Positions 17,538 to 26,804 of a stretch of 64,000 bases of DNA are shown one piece after another. The notes beneath the pieces were generated by a model. It saw only the letters and a list, made by a program, of their open reading frames with translations, made no database searches and was not told the origin of the DNA. The stretch's first letter is position 1; every line of letters starts with the position of its first letter. The translations under genes and the position numbers were made by a program. Source of the DNA: Flavobacteriia bacterium (GTDB lineage: Bacteria; Bacteroidota; Bacteroidia; Flavobacteriales; Flavobacteriaceae); contig RDYL01000011.1 of assembly GCA_004293165.1 (NCBI GenBank), positions 1-64,000 on the forward strand. Reading direction: 5' to 3'.

Positions 17538-17632
17538 TTCAAGTTTCCCTTATTTCCTCAAAACCCCTAACTACTTAAATTAATGTGAATAACTTTTTCT
17601 TTCTTTTTTTTAGTATTTATTTACTTTTTCTT

Positions 17633-17665
17633 ACATTAGACAAAATTTGACAAGTCAATTAATGT
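17633..17665. promoter_or_regulatory. Inverted-repeat operator before the XRE regulator gene
   Basis: Nested inverted repeats, TTGAC-AA-GTCAA (17647-17658) inside ACATTA (17633-17638) and TAATGT (17660-17665), lie directly before the ATG at 17669. The arrangement is that of a control-protein (C-box) operator in restriction-modification loci, giving delayed expression of the nuclease. Binding by the XRE protein is inferred. Confidence 0.6.
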
Positions 17666-17668
17666 AGT

Positions 17669-17968
17669 ATGAACTTTGGAGAACACATAAAACAATTGAG
17701 AGAACAAAACCAGCTGTTACAAAGGCAGGTAGCAAGTGTACTTGAAATAGATACAGCTATGCTCAGTAAAATAGAAAGAGGAGAACGGAGAGCCAAAAGA
17801 GAACACATACCTATTCTAGCTTCACTTTTAAAAACCAATGAAAAGGAATTATTTACAATATGGTTAGCTGACCAAGTATATGATTTAATTAAAGAAGAAG
17901 AAAATCCTACTGAAATATTAAAAGTAGCTGAACAAGAAATTCATTTTAAAAACAACAATTTATCTTAA
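17669..17968 (+). CDS. XRE-family HTH regulator, probable restriction-modification controller
   Basis: A 99-residue Cro/C1-type repressor with HTH at about 8-60 (GEHIKQLREQNQLLQRQVAS, IDTAMLSKIERGERRAKREH). A C-terminal helical tail (QVYDLIKEEENPTEILKVAE) may mediate dimerisation. It begins 3 bases after the nested inverted repeats at 17633-17665 and ends 12 bases before the methyltransferase gene. It is therefore the likely autoregulated controller of mod, res and possibly the Argonaute operon downstream. Confidence 0.88.
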   Translation: MNFGEHIKQLREQNQLLQRQVASVLEIDTAMLSKIERGERRAKREHIPILASLLKTNEKELFTIWLADQVYDLIKEEENPTEILKVAEQEIHFKNNNLS

Positions 17969-17980
17969 TAATATATTACA

Positions 17981-19663
17981 ATGCCAACATTACAATTTAA
18001 AGGAAAAAATATCATTTGGAATCATCATTTAAGTGTTCCTTATCATACATTAGAAGAAGTTGAAGAATTAAACTTTCAACCTGAAAAAGGAAATGATAAT
18101 ATAATTATTGAAGGAGATAATTTACTTGCTTTGAAAGCATTGATACCTGAGTATGCAGGTAAAGTTAAATGTGTATATATTGATCCTCCATACAATACAG
18201 GTAAAGAAGAATGGGTATATAGTGATAAGGTAAATAGTCCGTTGATAACAGAATGGTTTAAAAGTGTAGTAGGAAAAGAAGATTTAACAAGACACGACAA
18301 ATGGCTATGTATGATGGTTCCACGGTTAAAACTTCTAAGAGAACTATTATCTAAAGAAGGCGTTATTTTCATCAGTTTGGATAATAATGAAGCATTCAAT
18401 TTTAAGTTAATAATGGATGAAATTTTTCAAGAAGAAAATTTTTTAGGTGTTATTATTGTACAAACAGCTACAGATAATAATCCTACCCAAATTTCCACAG
18501 AACATGAATATATGTTTTGCTATTCAAGAGACAAAGAATATCAATCTAATTGGGAAGCAAAATCTAAAGAAGCGGATTTAATACAAGAAAAATATCTAGA
18601 ATTAAAAGAAATTCATAAAGATAATATTTCAGAGATTCAAACTAAATTAAGAAGTTGGGTTAAAGACAATAAGGCTAATTTAGATAAAGTTACTCATTAT
18701 AATTATGTTGATGAGATTGGTGTTTTTTACCCTGGCAATCCTTCAAACACTAGAATGGGTGGCTACACATTTGACATTATACATCCAGTTACAAAAAAAG
18801 TATGCTCAAAACCTGAATATGGTTACAGATGGCCAGACAAGACTTTTTGGGCAGCTGATGAAAAAAAAGACGTTTTATGGGGTATAGATGAAACAACAAT
18901 CCCAAAAATTAAAAAAAGACTAGAAACAGTAACAGCAAGTTTAAAAAGTATTATTTATGAAGACGGTCGTAGTGCATCAAAAGAGATAGAACAACTTCTA
19001 GGTAAAGATTTTTTTAAAAACCCCAAATCACCAAAAATTCTTAAAAAAGTATTTGAATATTGTACAGAAGAAAATGATATAATATTAGATTCTTTCGGTG
19101 GTTCAGGAACTACAGGTCAAGCTGTAATGCAATTAAACGAAGATGATGGTGGTAATAGAAAGTTTATACTAATCCAAATGAAAGAAGATTCAGAAAAGGA
19201 ACCAAACAAAAACATTTGCTTAGACAAAACAAGAACAAGAATACAAAAAGTTATTGAAGCATATAATATTAATAGTGGATTCAAATATTTAAGAGTTGGA
19301 ACCGCAATTGATCCCGAACAAATGTTAGAAGGCAATTTACCAACTTATGAGCAATTTGCTAAGTACATTTACTATTTGGGTACAGGTGAAAATTTAAAAG
19401 ATATTAAAGCTATTAATCCGAAAACTCATTTTGTAGGTAATCATGGTTCACAAGACTTTTATTTAATATATGAACCTGATTTAGATTCACTATCTAAATT
19501 AGCTTTAAATCTATCTTTAGCTGAAGATATTGTTAAAAATAGTCCTAACAAACGTAGAATGATATATGCACCAGCTTGTTTTTTAGATGCTGATTATATG
19601 GAAGAAAAACAAATAGAATTTGTTTCCATACCTTTTAATTTATTCGAAAAAAAATCTAATTAA
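17981..19663 (+). CDS. mod: Type III restriction-modification methyltransferase subunit (Mod)
   Basis: A 560-residue DNA N6-adenine methyltransferase of the beta class. The catalytic motif IV DPPYNTG (68-74) precedes the variable target-recognition region (about 150-330), and the SAM-binding motif I (DSFGGSGTTG, about 368-377) comes last, as in type III Mod proteins. The middle region is the part that sets the recognition sequence, which I cannot predict. The res gene starts 14 bases downstream. Length is slightly under that of classical Mod (about 600-650), but no motif is missing. Confidence 0.93.
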   Translation: MPTLQFKGKNIIWNHHLSVPYHTLEEVEELNFQPEKGNDNIIIEGDNLLALKALIPEYAGKVKCVYIDPPYNTGKEEWVYSDKVNSPLITEWFKSVVGKEDLTRHDKWLCMMVPRLKLLRELLSKEGVIFISLDNNEAFNFKLIMDEIFQEENFLGVIIVQTATDNNPTQISTEHEYMFCYSRDKEYQSNWEAKSKEADLIQEKYLELKEIHKDNISEIQTKLRSWVKDNKANLDKVTHYNYVDEIGVFYPGNPSNTRMGGYTFDIIHPVTKKVCSKPEYGYRWPDKTFWAADEKKDVLWGIDETTIPKIKKRLETVTASLKSIIYEDGRSASKEIEQLLGKDFFKNPKSPKILKKVFEYCTEENDIILDSFGGSGTTGQAVMQLNEDDGGNRKFILIQMKEDSEKEPNKNICLDKTRTRIQKVIEAYNINSGFKYLRVGTAIDPEQMLEGNLPTYEQFAKYIYYLGTGENLKDIKAINPKTHFVGNHGSQDFYLIYEPDLDSLSKLALNLSLAEDIVKNSPNKRRMIYAPACFLDADYMEEKQIEFVSIPFNLFEKKSN

Positions 19664-19677
19664 ACTTTTTTGAAAAT

Positions 19678-22209
19678 ATGTACTTAAAAAAATATCAACA
19701 AAGGGTAATTAGCGAGATTAAAGAGTATTTAAGAGTAGCAAAAGAAACAAAGTTATCATTTGAAACAGCTATGGAAGCCCTTCCAGAAGACATGAGAGAT
19801 TCTCTTAATTATGTTAAAAAAACTCATGAAAAATTAAAGCTTGAATATAATGACGAATCAAAAAATGGTTTAAATAGATTCTACCCTAGAGTTAATTTAA
19901 AAATTCCTACAGGTGGTGGTAAAACAATTTTAGCAGTTGAAGCAATTAAAGAATATCAAACATTATTTGCTCAAAAGAAAACTGGTTTAGTAGTATGGAT
20001 TGTACCTAAAGAAATAATCTATAAACAAACAGTAGAACGACTAAGAGATAAAGGTCATCCTTATAGACAACTATTAGACCAAGCAAGTGGTGGTAAAACA
20101 ATTATAGCTGAAAAGGGACAAAAACTATCAAAACAAGATATTGAAGAAAATCTTGTAATACTATTTATTATGTCACAATCAGTAAGTAGGTCTAATTCTG
20201 AGGAATCTTTGAAAGTATTTAAAGATAGTGGTGGTTTTGATAGTTTTTTCCCAGAAGATAATCGTTATGATTTACATTACCAGTGGCTGGAAAAAGTACC
20301 AAATCTTGATGCAATGTGGCAAAATGGTGAACAAGCACAACTAATCACAAGTTTAGGTAATGCTGTTAGAGTTTCAAAACCTTTTATTATAATAGATGAA
20401 TTTCATAAAGTATTTACTCCATTAGCAAAAACTACAATAGATAATTTAAATCCAGAATTTATTTTAGGATTAACAGCAACTCCTAAAGAGTTAATGAATA
20501 ATTTATCAAAAGTAACAGGTTTAGAATTAAAAAATGAGGAAATGGTTAAACTAGATTTACACATTATTCCTCCTGTTGGTAATATTGATAATGATTGGAA
20601 AGCAATGTTACAAAACATCACTAATAAAAGAAATATTTTAGAACAAAAAGCAATTGAGTATAAACAAGAAACAGGACAATATATTAGACCAATTGCATTA
20701 GTTCAATGTGAAAGAACTGGTAAAGACCAAAGAGGAAATGGTTTTGTCCATAGTGAAGATGTAAAGGAACATTTAATATCGGAAGGTATTAATCCATCTG
20801 AAATAGCTATAAAATCAAGTGATAAAAATGATATTGAAAATATAGACTTATTTTCTGAAGATTGCCAGATACGATATATTATTACACAAAGTGCCTTGAA
20901 TGAAGGATGGGATTGTTCATTTGCCTATGTTTTAGGTATTATCCCGAATGTTAATTCAAATACAAGTGTAACTCAATTAATTGGTAGAATATTAAGACAA
21001 CCAAGAGCAAAAAAAACAGGAATAAAAGAACTTGATGAAAGTTATGTTTATTACTCCAAAGGAGATACAAATAACTTACTAAATAATGTAATAAGAGGAT
21101 TTGAAGATGAAGGTTTAGGTGATTTGGTTTCGCAATTACAAATTAGCAACAAACCAGAAGTTAATCCTAAAAAAACAGTAAAGATAAAAGAGGAATTCAA
21201 AAAATATGAATATGCTTTTTATCTTCCTGTATGGGTTAAAACATTAGGAGTAGAAAATAAATTTAGAGCATTTAAATATGCTTTTGATATAAAACCTTTT
21301 CTAGATTTTGAAAATTGTTTTTTAACATCGGAAATAATTACAGTAATTAAAAACTCACTCAGTAAAGAGAAAAGTGAACGTAACACATTTAGCATAACAA
21401 TTACAGAGGAAAATCAAATTGCTCCACAAGTTGAAACAATTCAAAATGAATTAAAAGACAATATTAGTCTATCATACATTACTGGTAGATTTTGCGAAGT
21501 TATAGAAAATGCCTTTTTAGCAAGAAAAAAAGCGGTAGAATTTATAGAAATCTTAAAAAAAGAAATCGGTTTAGAAACCCTTTCAAATTATTTTAGTTTT
21601 ATTACAGCATTACTAACTCAACACCTTGAAAATTATAAACATTTAAGGGAAGAACAAATATTTAAAGAGGCATTAAATAAGGGTATCATTAAACTAGCAA
21701 TTACAAATGATAAAAATTCTGGTTTCAGAGTTCCCGAAAATGATGTTATTACTACTACTAATTCTCCCAATTTATATAATTTAAATCTCTATGATGATGT
21801 TGAAGTTAGCACTTTAAATACTCTAGAAAAGAAAGTAATTGATGTTTTAGAAAAACAAGAAACTACTTTATTCTGGTTTAGAAACAAAGTAGCAAAAAAC
21901 TGGTATGCAATTCAAGGATGGAGAGTGAATAAAATTAGACCTGATTTTGTTGTAGCTAAGAAAAAGGATAATGACAAAATTGAAATAGTTTATCTAATTG
22001 AAAGTAAAGGGGAACATTTACTAGGGAATAATGATACTACATATAAAAATCAAGTGTTTCAAATATTGACGGAACAATACAAAAACAAAAGTATCAAAAC
22101 ATATCAAATCGAAATTGACTTTGGAGAAAATGTATTAAATGATGCAGTAGAAGCTTATCTCATCGAAGACAAAAACGAGGAACAAAAAATAAGACAATTA
22201 ATGAATTAA
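19678..22209 (+). CDS. res: Type III restriction enzyme Res subunit (helicase-nuclease)
   Basis: An 843-residue superfamily-2 translocase with nuclease. Walker A is IPTGGGKT at 76-83, the DEAH-like box is IIDEFHKV near 240, the TATPKE block is at about 265, and the helicase C-terminal motif VI is QLIGRILRQPRA near 440. A PD-(D/E)xK nuclease is visible at the C-terminus as RPDFVV near 755 and IESKGEH near 776. It acts with Mod to cut foreign DNA with unmethylated sites. The gene is intact with no frameshift. The Argonaute gene begins only 9 bases after its stop, so the systems share a transcript. Confidence 0.93.
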   Translation: MYLKKYQQRVISEIKEYLRVAKETKLSFETAMEALPEDMRDSLNYVKKTHEKLKLEYNDESKNGLNRFYPRVNLKIPTGGGKTILAVEAIKEYQTLFAQKKTGLVVWIVPKEIIYKQTVERLRDKGHPYRQLLDQASGGKTIIAEKGQKLSKQDIEENLVILFIMSQSVSRSNSEESLKVFKDSGGFDSFFPEDNRYDLHYQWLEKVPNLDAMWQNGEQAQLITSLGNAVRVSKPFIIIDEFHKVFTPLAKTTIDNLNPEFILGLTATPKELMNNLSKVTGLELKNEEMVKLDLHIIPPVGNIDNDWKAMLQNITNKRNILEQKAIEYKQETGQYIRPIALVQCERTGKDQRGNGFVHSEDVKEHLISEGINPSEIAIKSSDKNDIENIDLFSEDCQIRYIITQSALNEGWDCSFAYVLGIIPNVNSNTSVTQLIGRILRQPRAKKTGIKELDESYVYYSKGDTNNLLNNVIRGFEDEGLGDLVSQLQISNKPEVNPKKTVKIKEEFKKYEYAFYLPVWVKTLGVENKFRAFKYAFDIKPFLDFENCFLTSEIITVIKNSLSKEKSERNTFSITITEENQIAPQVETIQNELKDNISLSYITGRFCEVIENAFLARKKAVEFIEILKKEIGLETLSNYFSFITALLTQHLENYKHLREEQIFKEALNKGIIKLAITNDKNSGFRVPENDVITTTNSPNLYNLNLYDDVEVSTLNTLEKKVIDVLEKQETTLFWFRNKVAKNWYAIQGWRVNKIRPDFVVAKKKDNDKIEIVYLIESKGEHLLGNNDTTYKNQVFQILTEQYKNKSIKTYQIEIDFGENVLNDAVEAYLIEDKNEEQKIRQLMN

Positions 22210-22218
22210 ATTTATACT

Positions 22219-24291
22219 ATGAGCCAACAATTGTATTTCAACCTACTAACTTTTGACTGGCCACAAAAGCCAATAACACTATACTTTAGTCTTGAAAAAA
22301 TTAAAGGAAGTGTTTTGGTGTATAAATCTAACTACCCAAACAACATAAATGAAATTTTCCCCAATATAGGAAACGAGGGAATTGAGAAAATCTACACCTC
22401 TTTCGATAATAATCTCGAAGGCACTACCCCATTAGAAATTGATTTTAATGATAAAAATGTTTTTTTCTATAAAGATTTTCTAAACTATAAGTTATACCAT
22501 TATTTTAAATCAATAACAGGAATAATTGTAACTCGAAATTTTATCAAAGAACCTCAAATTTGGATAAACAATAAAGCTGAAGAAAAAAAAGACTTTTGGG
22601 TATTCAATAAATTTTCTTTAAAAATTCAATTCAGTAAAGTATCAAAGTTTCCTGAGTTAGTTATTGCTTATGACGATACCTCCAAAATGTGTAAAAAATC
22701 AGTAATTGAAGTTCTAGAAGATGTTGCCCCAATACATATTAATAAAATCATAACAGATAAATCCGTTCATAAATATCAGAAATTATCAGCTGAAGAAAAA
22801 ACAAGTATTGACCTTGAAAATTCATGGCCAATACTTAATCGTGATTTAGCATCAAAACTAAACATCGATGTAGAAGTTGAAAGAACTATAAATAGATACA
22901 CTCGCTATAAAGGTGCTGTTGATGAATTTGTAAAAACCTATTTAGACAATCCTGATTTTAAATCCCTTGTTCCCTTACATTCCTTAGAATACTTAAAAGT
23001 AGAAGAAACAAAGATTTTAAACGTAGATAAAAGTTGTAATGAATTATTATTTAAAGACTATGTTATTGGTTCAATACCAAAAATAGATTTCCCGAGAAAT
23101 GGAGCTTTAGTAACATCTCCAAAACGTAACATTACATTATTTTTCATTTATCATGAAAATCATGCTGAAACATGCAAAAGCCTTCATAAGCAATTCAAAA
23201 ATGGTACTGGCAAATATTACCCAGGCATTTATAAATTTACCAATTTAGAATTGCACATCGATATGTCTTTAGCAATAAAATACAAAAACGCAAATAATCC
23301 ATTACCTGAGATTATTGAAAAATTGAATAGTGCTAATTTCAATTACGATAATACCTACGTAGCTTTTTACATTAGTCCTATTGCAAAGTTTGACGAAGAT
23401 AAAGCACGTAAAAAAGTTTATTACAGGGTAAAAGAAGAATTGCTTAAAAGAAGAATTATTTCACAAGTAATTGATTATGATAAATTAAAATCAAAAATAT
23501 ACAATTACGAATACGAATTAAGTAACATTTCACTAGCCTTGTTAGCCAAATTAGAGGGTAAACCTTGGCAACTTTCAACAAGTTCAAACAGAGATTTAAT
23601 AATTGGTGTTGGTGCATTTAAAAATGTAGATGAAAACACTAATTACGTGGCAAGTGCTTTTAGTTTCAACAATAGTGGTTCATTTAAAAAGTTCGAATAC
23701 TTTACTAAAAGTGATACGAATTTGTTAGCAGGTTCAATATGCGATGCAATTCATCAATATGCAAACCTAGAAGACAACCCAACCAAAGTAGTAATTCACT
23801 TTTACAAAGAAATGAGTGAAAAGGAATTAAAGCCTATCATTCAAAAAATGAACAAGCTAAATCTTGATTGTCCGTTATACATAATCAACATTAATAAAAC
23901 CAATTCTGAAGACTTAATTGCTTTTGACAACAATTGGTTCAATCGTTTAATGCCAAAAAGTGGTACCATAATAAAAATTGGAAAAAAAGAATACCTACTA
24001 TACAATAATACGAGATACAACGATTATGATAATAATTTAGATAGAGAAGGCTATCCTTTCCCAATAAAACTAAAAATTTCATCACCCAATAACGAAGAAA
24101 ATTTAGATAATTTCGAAATCAAAAAACTAATTGAGCAAGTATATCAATTCAGTAGATTATATTGGAAATCATTAAGACAACAAAACGTACCCATAACCAT
24201 CAAATACCCAGAAATGGTAGCCGAAATAGCACCATACTTTGAAAGTGGTAACATTCCACCTCATGGTAAAGAGATATTGTGGTTTTTGTAA
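22219..24291 (+). CDS. Prokaryotic Argonaute with apparently inactive PIWI domain
   Basis: A 690-residue prokaryotic Argonaute. Residues 1-290 form an N-terminal and linker part with no clear PAZ. MID spans about 295-445, with a guide 5'-end pocket pattern Tyr402-x-x-Lys405, Gln416 and Lys444 (YYRVKEELL, ISQVI, LLAKLEGKPW). PIWI spans 455-690, ending with FSRLYWKS, TIKYPEMVAEI and the hydrophobic LWFL terminus. At the place of the first catalytic Asp the sequence reads IIGVGAF (Gly465), and the third-Asp block reads IHFYKEM instead of HRDG. Slicing is therefore unlikely. It is longer than short pAgos (about 450-500) and best compared with long-B types that recruit effectors. It starts 9 bases after res and precedes an unknown protein and a TIR effector. 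Confidence 0.85.
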   Translation: MSQQLYFNLLTFDWPQKPITLYFSLEKIKGSVLVYKSNYPNNINEIFPNIGNEGIEKIYTSFDNNLEGTTPLEIDFNDKNVFFYKDFLNYKLYHYFKSITGIIVTRNFIKEPQIWINNKAEEKKDFWVFNKFSLKIQFSKVSKFPELVIAYDDTSKMCKKSVIEVLEDVAPIHINKIITDKSVHKYQKLSAEEKTSIDLENSWPILNRDLASKLNIDVEVERTINRYTRYKGAVDEFVKTYLDNPDFKSLVPLHSLEYLKVEETKILNVDKSCNELLFKDYVIGSIPKIDFPRNGALVTSPKRNITLFFIYHENHAETCKSLHKQFKNGTGKYYPGIYKFTNLELHIDMSLAIKYKNANNPLPEIIEKLNSANFNYDNTYVAFYISPIAKFDEDKARKKVYYRVKEELLKRRIISQVIDYDKLKSKIYNYEYELSNISLALLAKLEGKPWQLSTSSNRDLIIGVGAFKNVDENTNYVASAFSFNNSGSFKKFEYFTKSDTNLLAGSICDAIHQYANLEDNPTKVVIHFYKEMSEKELKPIIQKMNKLNLDCPLYIININKTNSEDLIAFDNNWFNRLMPKSGTIIKIGKKEYLLYNNTRYNDYDNNLDREGYPFPIKLKISSPNNEENLDNFEIKKLIEQVYQFSRLYWKSLRQQNVPITIKYPEMVAEIAPYFESGNIPPHGKEILWFL

Positions 24292-24323
24292 AATATTAAG
24301 TTCAAACATTTTTAACAAATATT

Positions 24324-25472
24324 ATGAGTTTTAAAAACATATTTTTTAAACAAGAAAATCCTGAAAAATTATCAGATTTTCAAATTATAGATTTTGTAAA
24401 TACATTATTAAGTATCAATTATAAAATAGAATTAATTAATGGTCTGACAAATACAATTAATAAAGAAGATATACAATTAGAGAATCTTGTATTATTTTCA
24501 AACCCAAATAAAAAAGTTTTTGATAATTATAAAGTTAACTTATCAAATGATACGTTTTCTGATTTTTTAATTTCTAATGGTAATTTTTCTTCATTTTATC
24601 CAAATATATTGATTAATGACTATCGTTTAATATCTAATTATTTTTCTCATTTTAGGAGAATTTTCTTTAATATAGATGAAGAATTTAAAAGGGATTGGTC
24701 GCTTAATAAAGCAATCAAAACATATAATGGTGCTATCATAAAAAATGTTGAAGATGAAATTAATCAATATGATGATGCATTCAAGAATACAATGACTTTT
24801 TTAAAAACATTTTTCATTAAAGAAGCTATCAAATATAAAATACCTGAATTGGTAAAAGCAATTGAAACCAAAACAGATGAAACTTTTGAAAGAAGAGATT
24901 CTTATAAGGAATTATATATATTATTTAACAACCATGAAGAAGAAGAAAATAGTCACAAAAAGAAATACATTGCAGATGTTATAAGTCTAATTCATATTAA
25001 TGAATTTCCACAAGTATATTGTTTTAATACAAATGAATATTACTTAGAAAATTATGATTTCAATAATTTTATCAATTACGACAACTTCGCAATAAAAAGT
25101 ATATCTCATGAAAGCCCTTGGTCAATATTAAGTTTAATAAAAGTTGGTGCAATAGTTTACTCTTTTTATTTTGGTTATTTGAAAGTTCAAAATTATAGAA
25201 TGAATATTCAAAAGAATAAAAAAGACATTCAAAAAACCGATATAGAATTAGCTGATAAAAAGAATGCTAAAGTTATTAAGTTATTGGATGAAATCAATAA
25301 ATCAAATTCAGATTTAAAAAATATCACAGAGAATATTGAAAAAATAAAAGATCCGTTCATAAAATTTGAATTATTAAATGAATTGGAAAATTGTGTTTAC
25401 AAATTACAATCTTCTACAAAAAAATATAGAATTTCAATTGCACTAGATGATTTGAAAACTTCATTACAATAA
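24324..25472 (+). CDS. Unknown protein with one hydrophobic segment and helical tail
   Basis: A 382-residue protein I do not recognise. The N-terminal 260 residues are soluble, rich in Asn, Ile and Phe, with mixed alpha/beta character. Residues 266-286 (SILSLIKVGAIVYSFYFGYL) form one strongly hydrophobic segment, after which the last 90 residues are a charged amphipathic helix or coiled coil (KKDIQKTDIELADKKN and similar). It lies 32 bases after the Argonaute gene and 37 before the TIR gene, in the same direction. It is a candidate membrane component or partner of the Argonaute-TIR system, though hydrophobicity alone does not prove insertion. Confidence 0.65.
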   Translation: MSFKNIFFKQENPEKLSDFQIIDFVNTLLSINYKIELINGLTNTINKEDIQLENLVLFSNPNKKVFDNYKVNLSNDTFSDFLISNGNFSSFYPNILINDYRLISNYFSHFRRIFFNIDEEFKRDWSLNKAIKTYNGAIIKNVEDEINQYDDAFKNTMTFLKTFFIKEAIKYKIPELVKAIETKTDETFERRDSYKELYILFNNHEEEENSHKKKYIADVISLIHINEFPQVYCFNTNEYYLENYDFNNFINYDNFAIKSISHESPWSILSLIKVGAIVYSFYFGYLKVQNYRMNIQKNKKDIQKTDIELADKKNAKVIKLLDEINKSNSDLKNITENIEKIKDPFIKFELLNELENCVYKLQSSTKKYRISIALDDLKTSLQ

Positions 25473-25509
25473 TCAATTAAGTATTAATCTAAAATTTTAA
25501 TATGAAGAT

Positions 25510-26364
25510 ATGAATCCAAGTTATTATCAAAACCAAATAAATAAAATAGAAAAAGATATTGCAGATTTTCAAAAAAAGATTGCAGAAGAAAGTAAAAAAG
25601 AAAATGACAAGAATAAACAAATTGATACGGTTAATAAATCAATAAATAAAAACACTTCATTATCTTCATTACAGAGTAAGCAAAGACAAATACAGGGTTA
25701 TCAAAACGATATTTATAATTCTAAGAAGAAAATTGCCGAGTATCAAAAAAAGATAGCAGATAAATCAATAGAGTTAGGTAGAAAAAAACAAGATTTAAGA
25801 AAGGCGGAAGAAAACGAATTAAAAAAACAAAATAAACAACAAGTAGATTTTCAACTTAGCCTACAAAAAAAAATTGATGAGCAAAAAACTCAATTAGATT
25901 TTTTAATTAATCAAAATTACTCTTCTAAGCAAACAACTCAAAATATTGAAAATGATATAAATAAAAAATATGATTTTTTTATTTCACATGCATCTGAAGA
26001 TAAAGACGATATAGTTAGAGATCTTGCTGATTCTCTAAAAAATAATGGTTTTGAAGTTTGGTATGACGAATTTGAATTAAAAATTGGCGATAGTTTAAGA
26101 AAAAAAATTGATATTGGTTTAAGAAATTCAAGATTTGGGATAGTAATTATTTCACCAAATTTTGTGAAAAAAAATTGGACAGAGTATGAATTAAATGGCA
26201 TGGTAGCAAGAGAAATGAATGGTCACAAAGTTATTTTACCCATTTGGCATAAAATATCAAAAGATGAAGTACTTGAATTTAGTCCAAGTTTGGCTGATAA
26301 AATGGCACTCAACACTTCTATACACTCAACTGAAGATATAATTAATGCTCTAAAAGAATTATAA
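25510..26364 (+). CDS. Coiled-coil TIR-domain effector
   Basis: A 284-residue protein. Residues 1-150 are Lys/Glu/Gln-rich heptad-like coiled coil (QKKIAEESKKENDKN, SKKKIAEYQKKIADKS). Residues 153-284 are a TIR domain: YDFFISHASEDK at 154-165, WYDEFELKIGDSLRKKID at 184-201, and SPNFVKKNWTEYEL at 215-228. The conserved Glu227 after the W-x-x-x motif fits the NADase glutamate of bacterial TIR enzymes. Activation probably depends on coiled-coil oligomerisation. There is no APAZ region, so this is not a SPARTA TIR-APAZ subunit. Similar coiled-coil TIR proteins occur alone, so independence from the Argonaute is possible. Confidence 0.88.
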   Translation: MNPSYYQNQINKIEKDIADFQKKIAEESKKENDKNKQIDTVNKSINKNTSLSSLQSKQRQIQGYQNDIYNSKKKIAEYQKKIADKSIELGRKKQDLRKAEENELKKQNKQQVDFQLSLQKKIDEQKTQLDFLINQNYSSKQTTQNIENDINKKYDFFISHASEDKDDIVRDLADSLKNNGFEVWYDEFELKIGDSLRKKIDIGLRNSRFGIVIISPNFVKKNWTEYELNGMVAREMNGHKVILPIWHKISKDEVLEFSPSLADKMALNTSIHSTEDIINALKEL

Positions 26365-26550
26365 AATTCCCAATATTAGAATTTCAAATAAGAGTTATTT
26401 ATAATTACCCTAATATTAAGTAATTTAATTTACATTTTTAATTCAACAATACTAACAATTAATTTATTCCAATTCATAATTAATATACTAATAGGAACGC
26501 TATCGCTGACGTATTTGCATCCCACCCAGCCCAACGCTCCCAGCCGCACA

Positions 26551-26711
26551 AGTGGTTTCTCCCACCCCACTCAGCACTTGTTTTCCCAAAGGTACAGCAC
26601 TTTTATTTTCCTGTTTTATTTTCCCAACCCCATCGCACATAAAACAGGAAAATAAAAGAGCTGTACTTCCACTCCAAAAAACAAGAGCTGAAACCCAACG
26701 CTAAAACCACT
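26551..26711. repeat. Nested inverted repeat 1 (161 bp)
   Basis: The inner arms 26592-26618 and 26640-26666 are reverse complements at 26 of 27 positions with a 21-base C-rich loop. Outside them CAGCACTTGTTTT (26572-26584) pairs with AAAACAAGAGCTG (26678-26690) with one mismatch. Further out AGTGGTTT (26551-26558) pairs exactly with AAACCACT (26704-26711). Unpaired stretches between the stems are rich in C and poor in G. The structure is seen directly; its function is unknown. Confidence 0.85.
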
Positions 26712-26717
26712 CCCAAA

Positions 26718-26804
26718 GCTATCTTTACATAATAAGTGTTATAATTCCTCCCATCTCCCAACGCTTCACCATCGGCAGTTATAACAGTTATTATGTAAAA
26801 TAGC
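26718..26804. repeat. Inverted repeat 2 (87 bp)
   Basis: The left arm 26718-26744 and right arm 26779-26804 are complementary except for one bulged base and one mismatch; the core is TTTACATAATAA near 26724. The 34-base loop is C-rich and contains one of four CCAACGCT copies. Confidence 0.85.

Noticed and set aside
22219..26364. Canonical SPARTA (short Argonaute plus TIR-APAZ)
   Set aside because: The Argonaute has about 290 residues before MID, and the TIR protein's N-terminal part is a 150-residue coiled coil too short and too repetitive for APAZ; an extra gene lies between.
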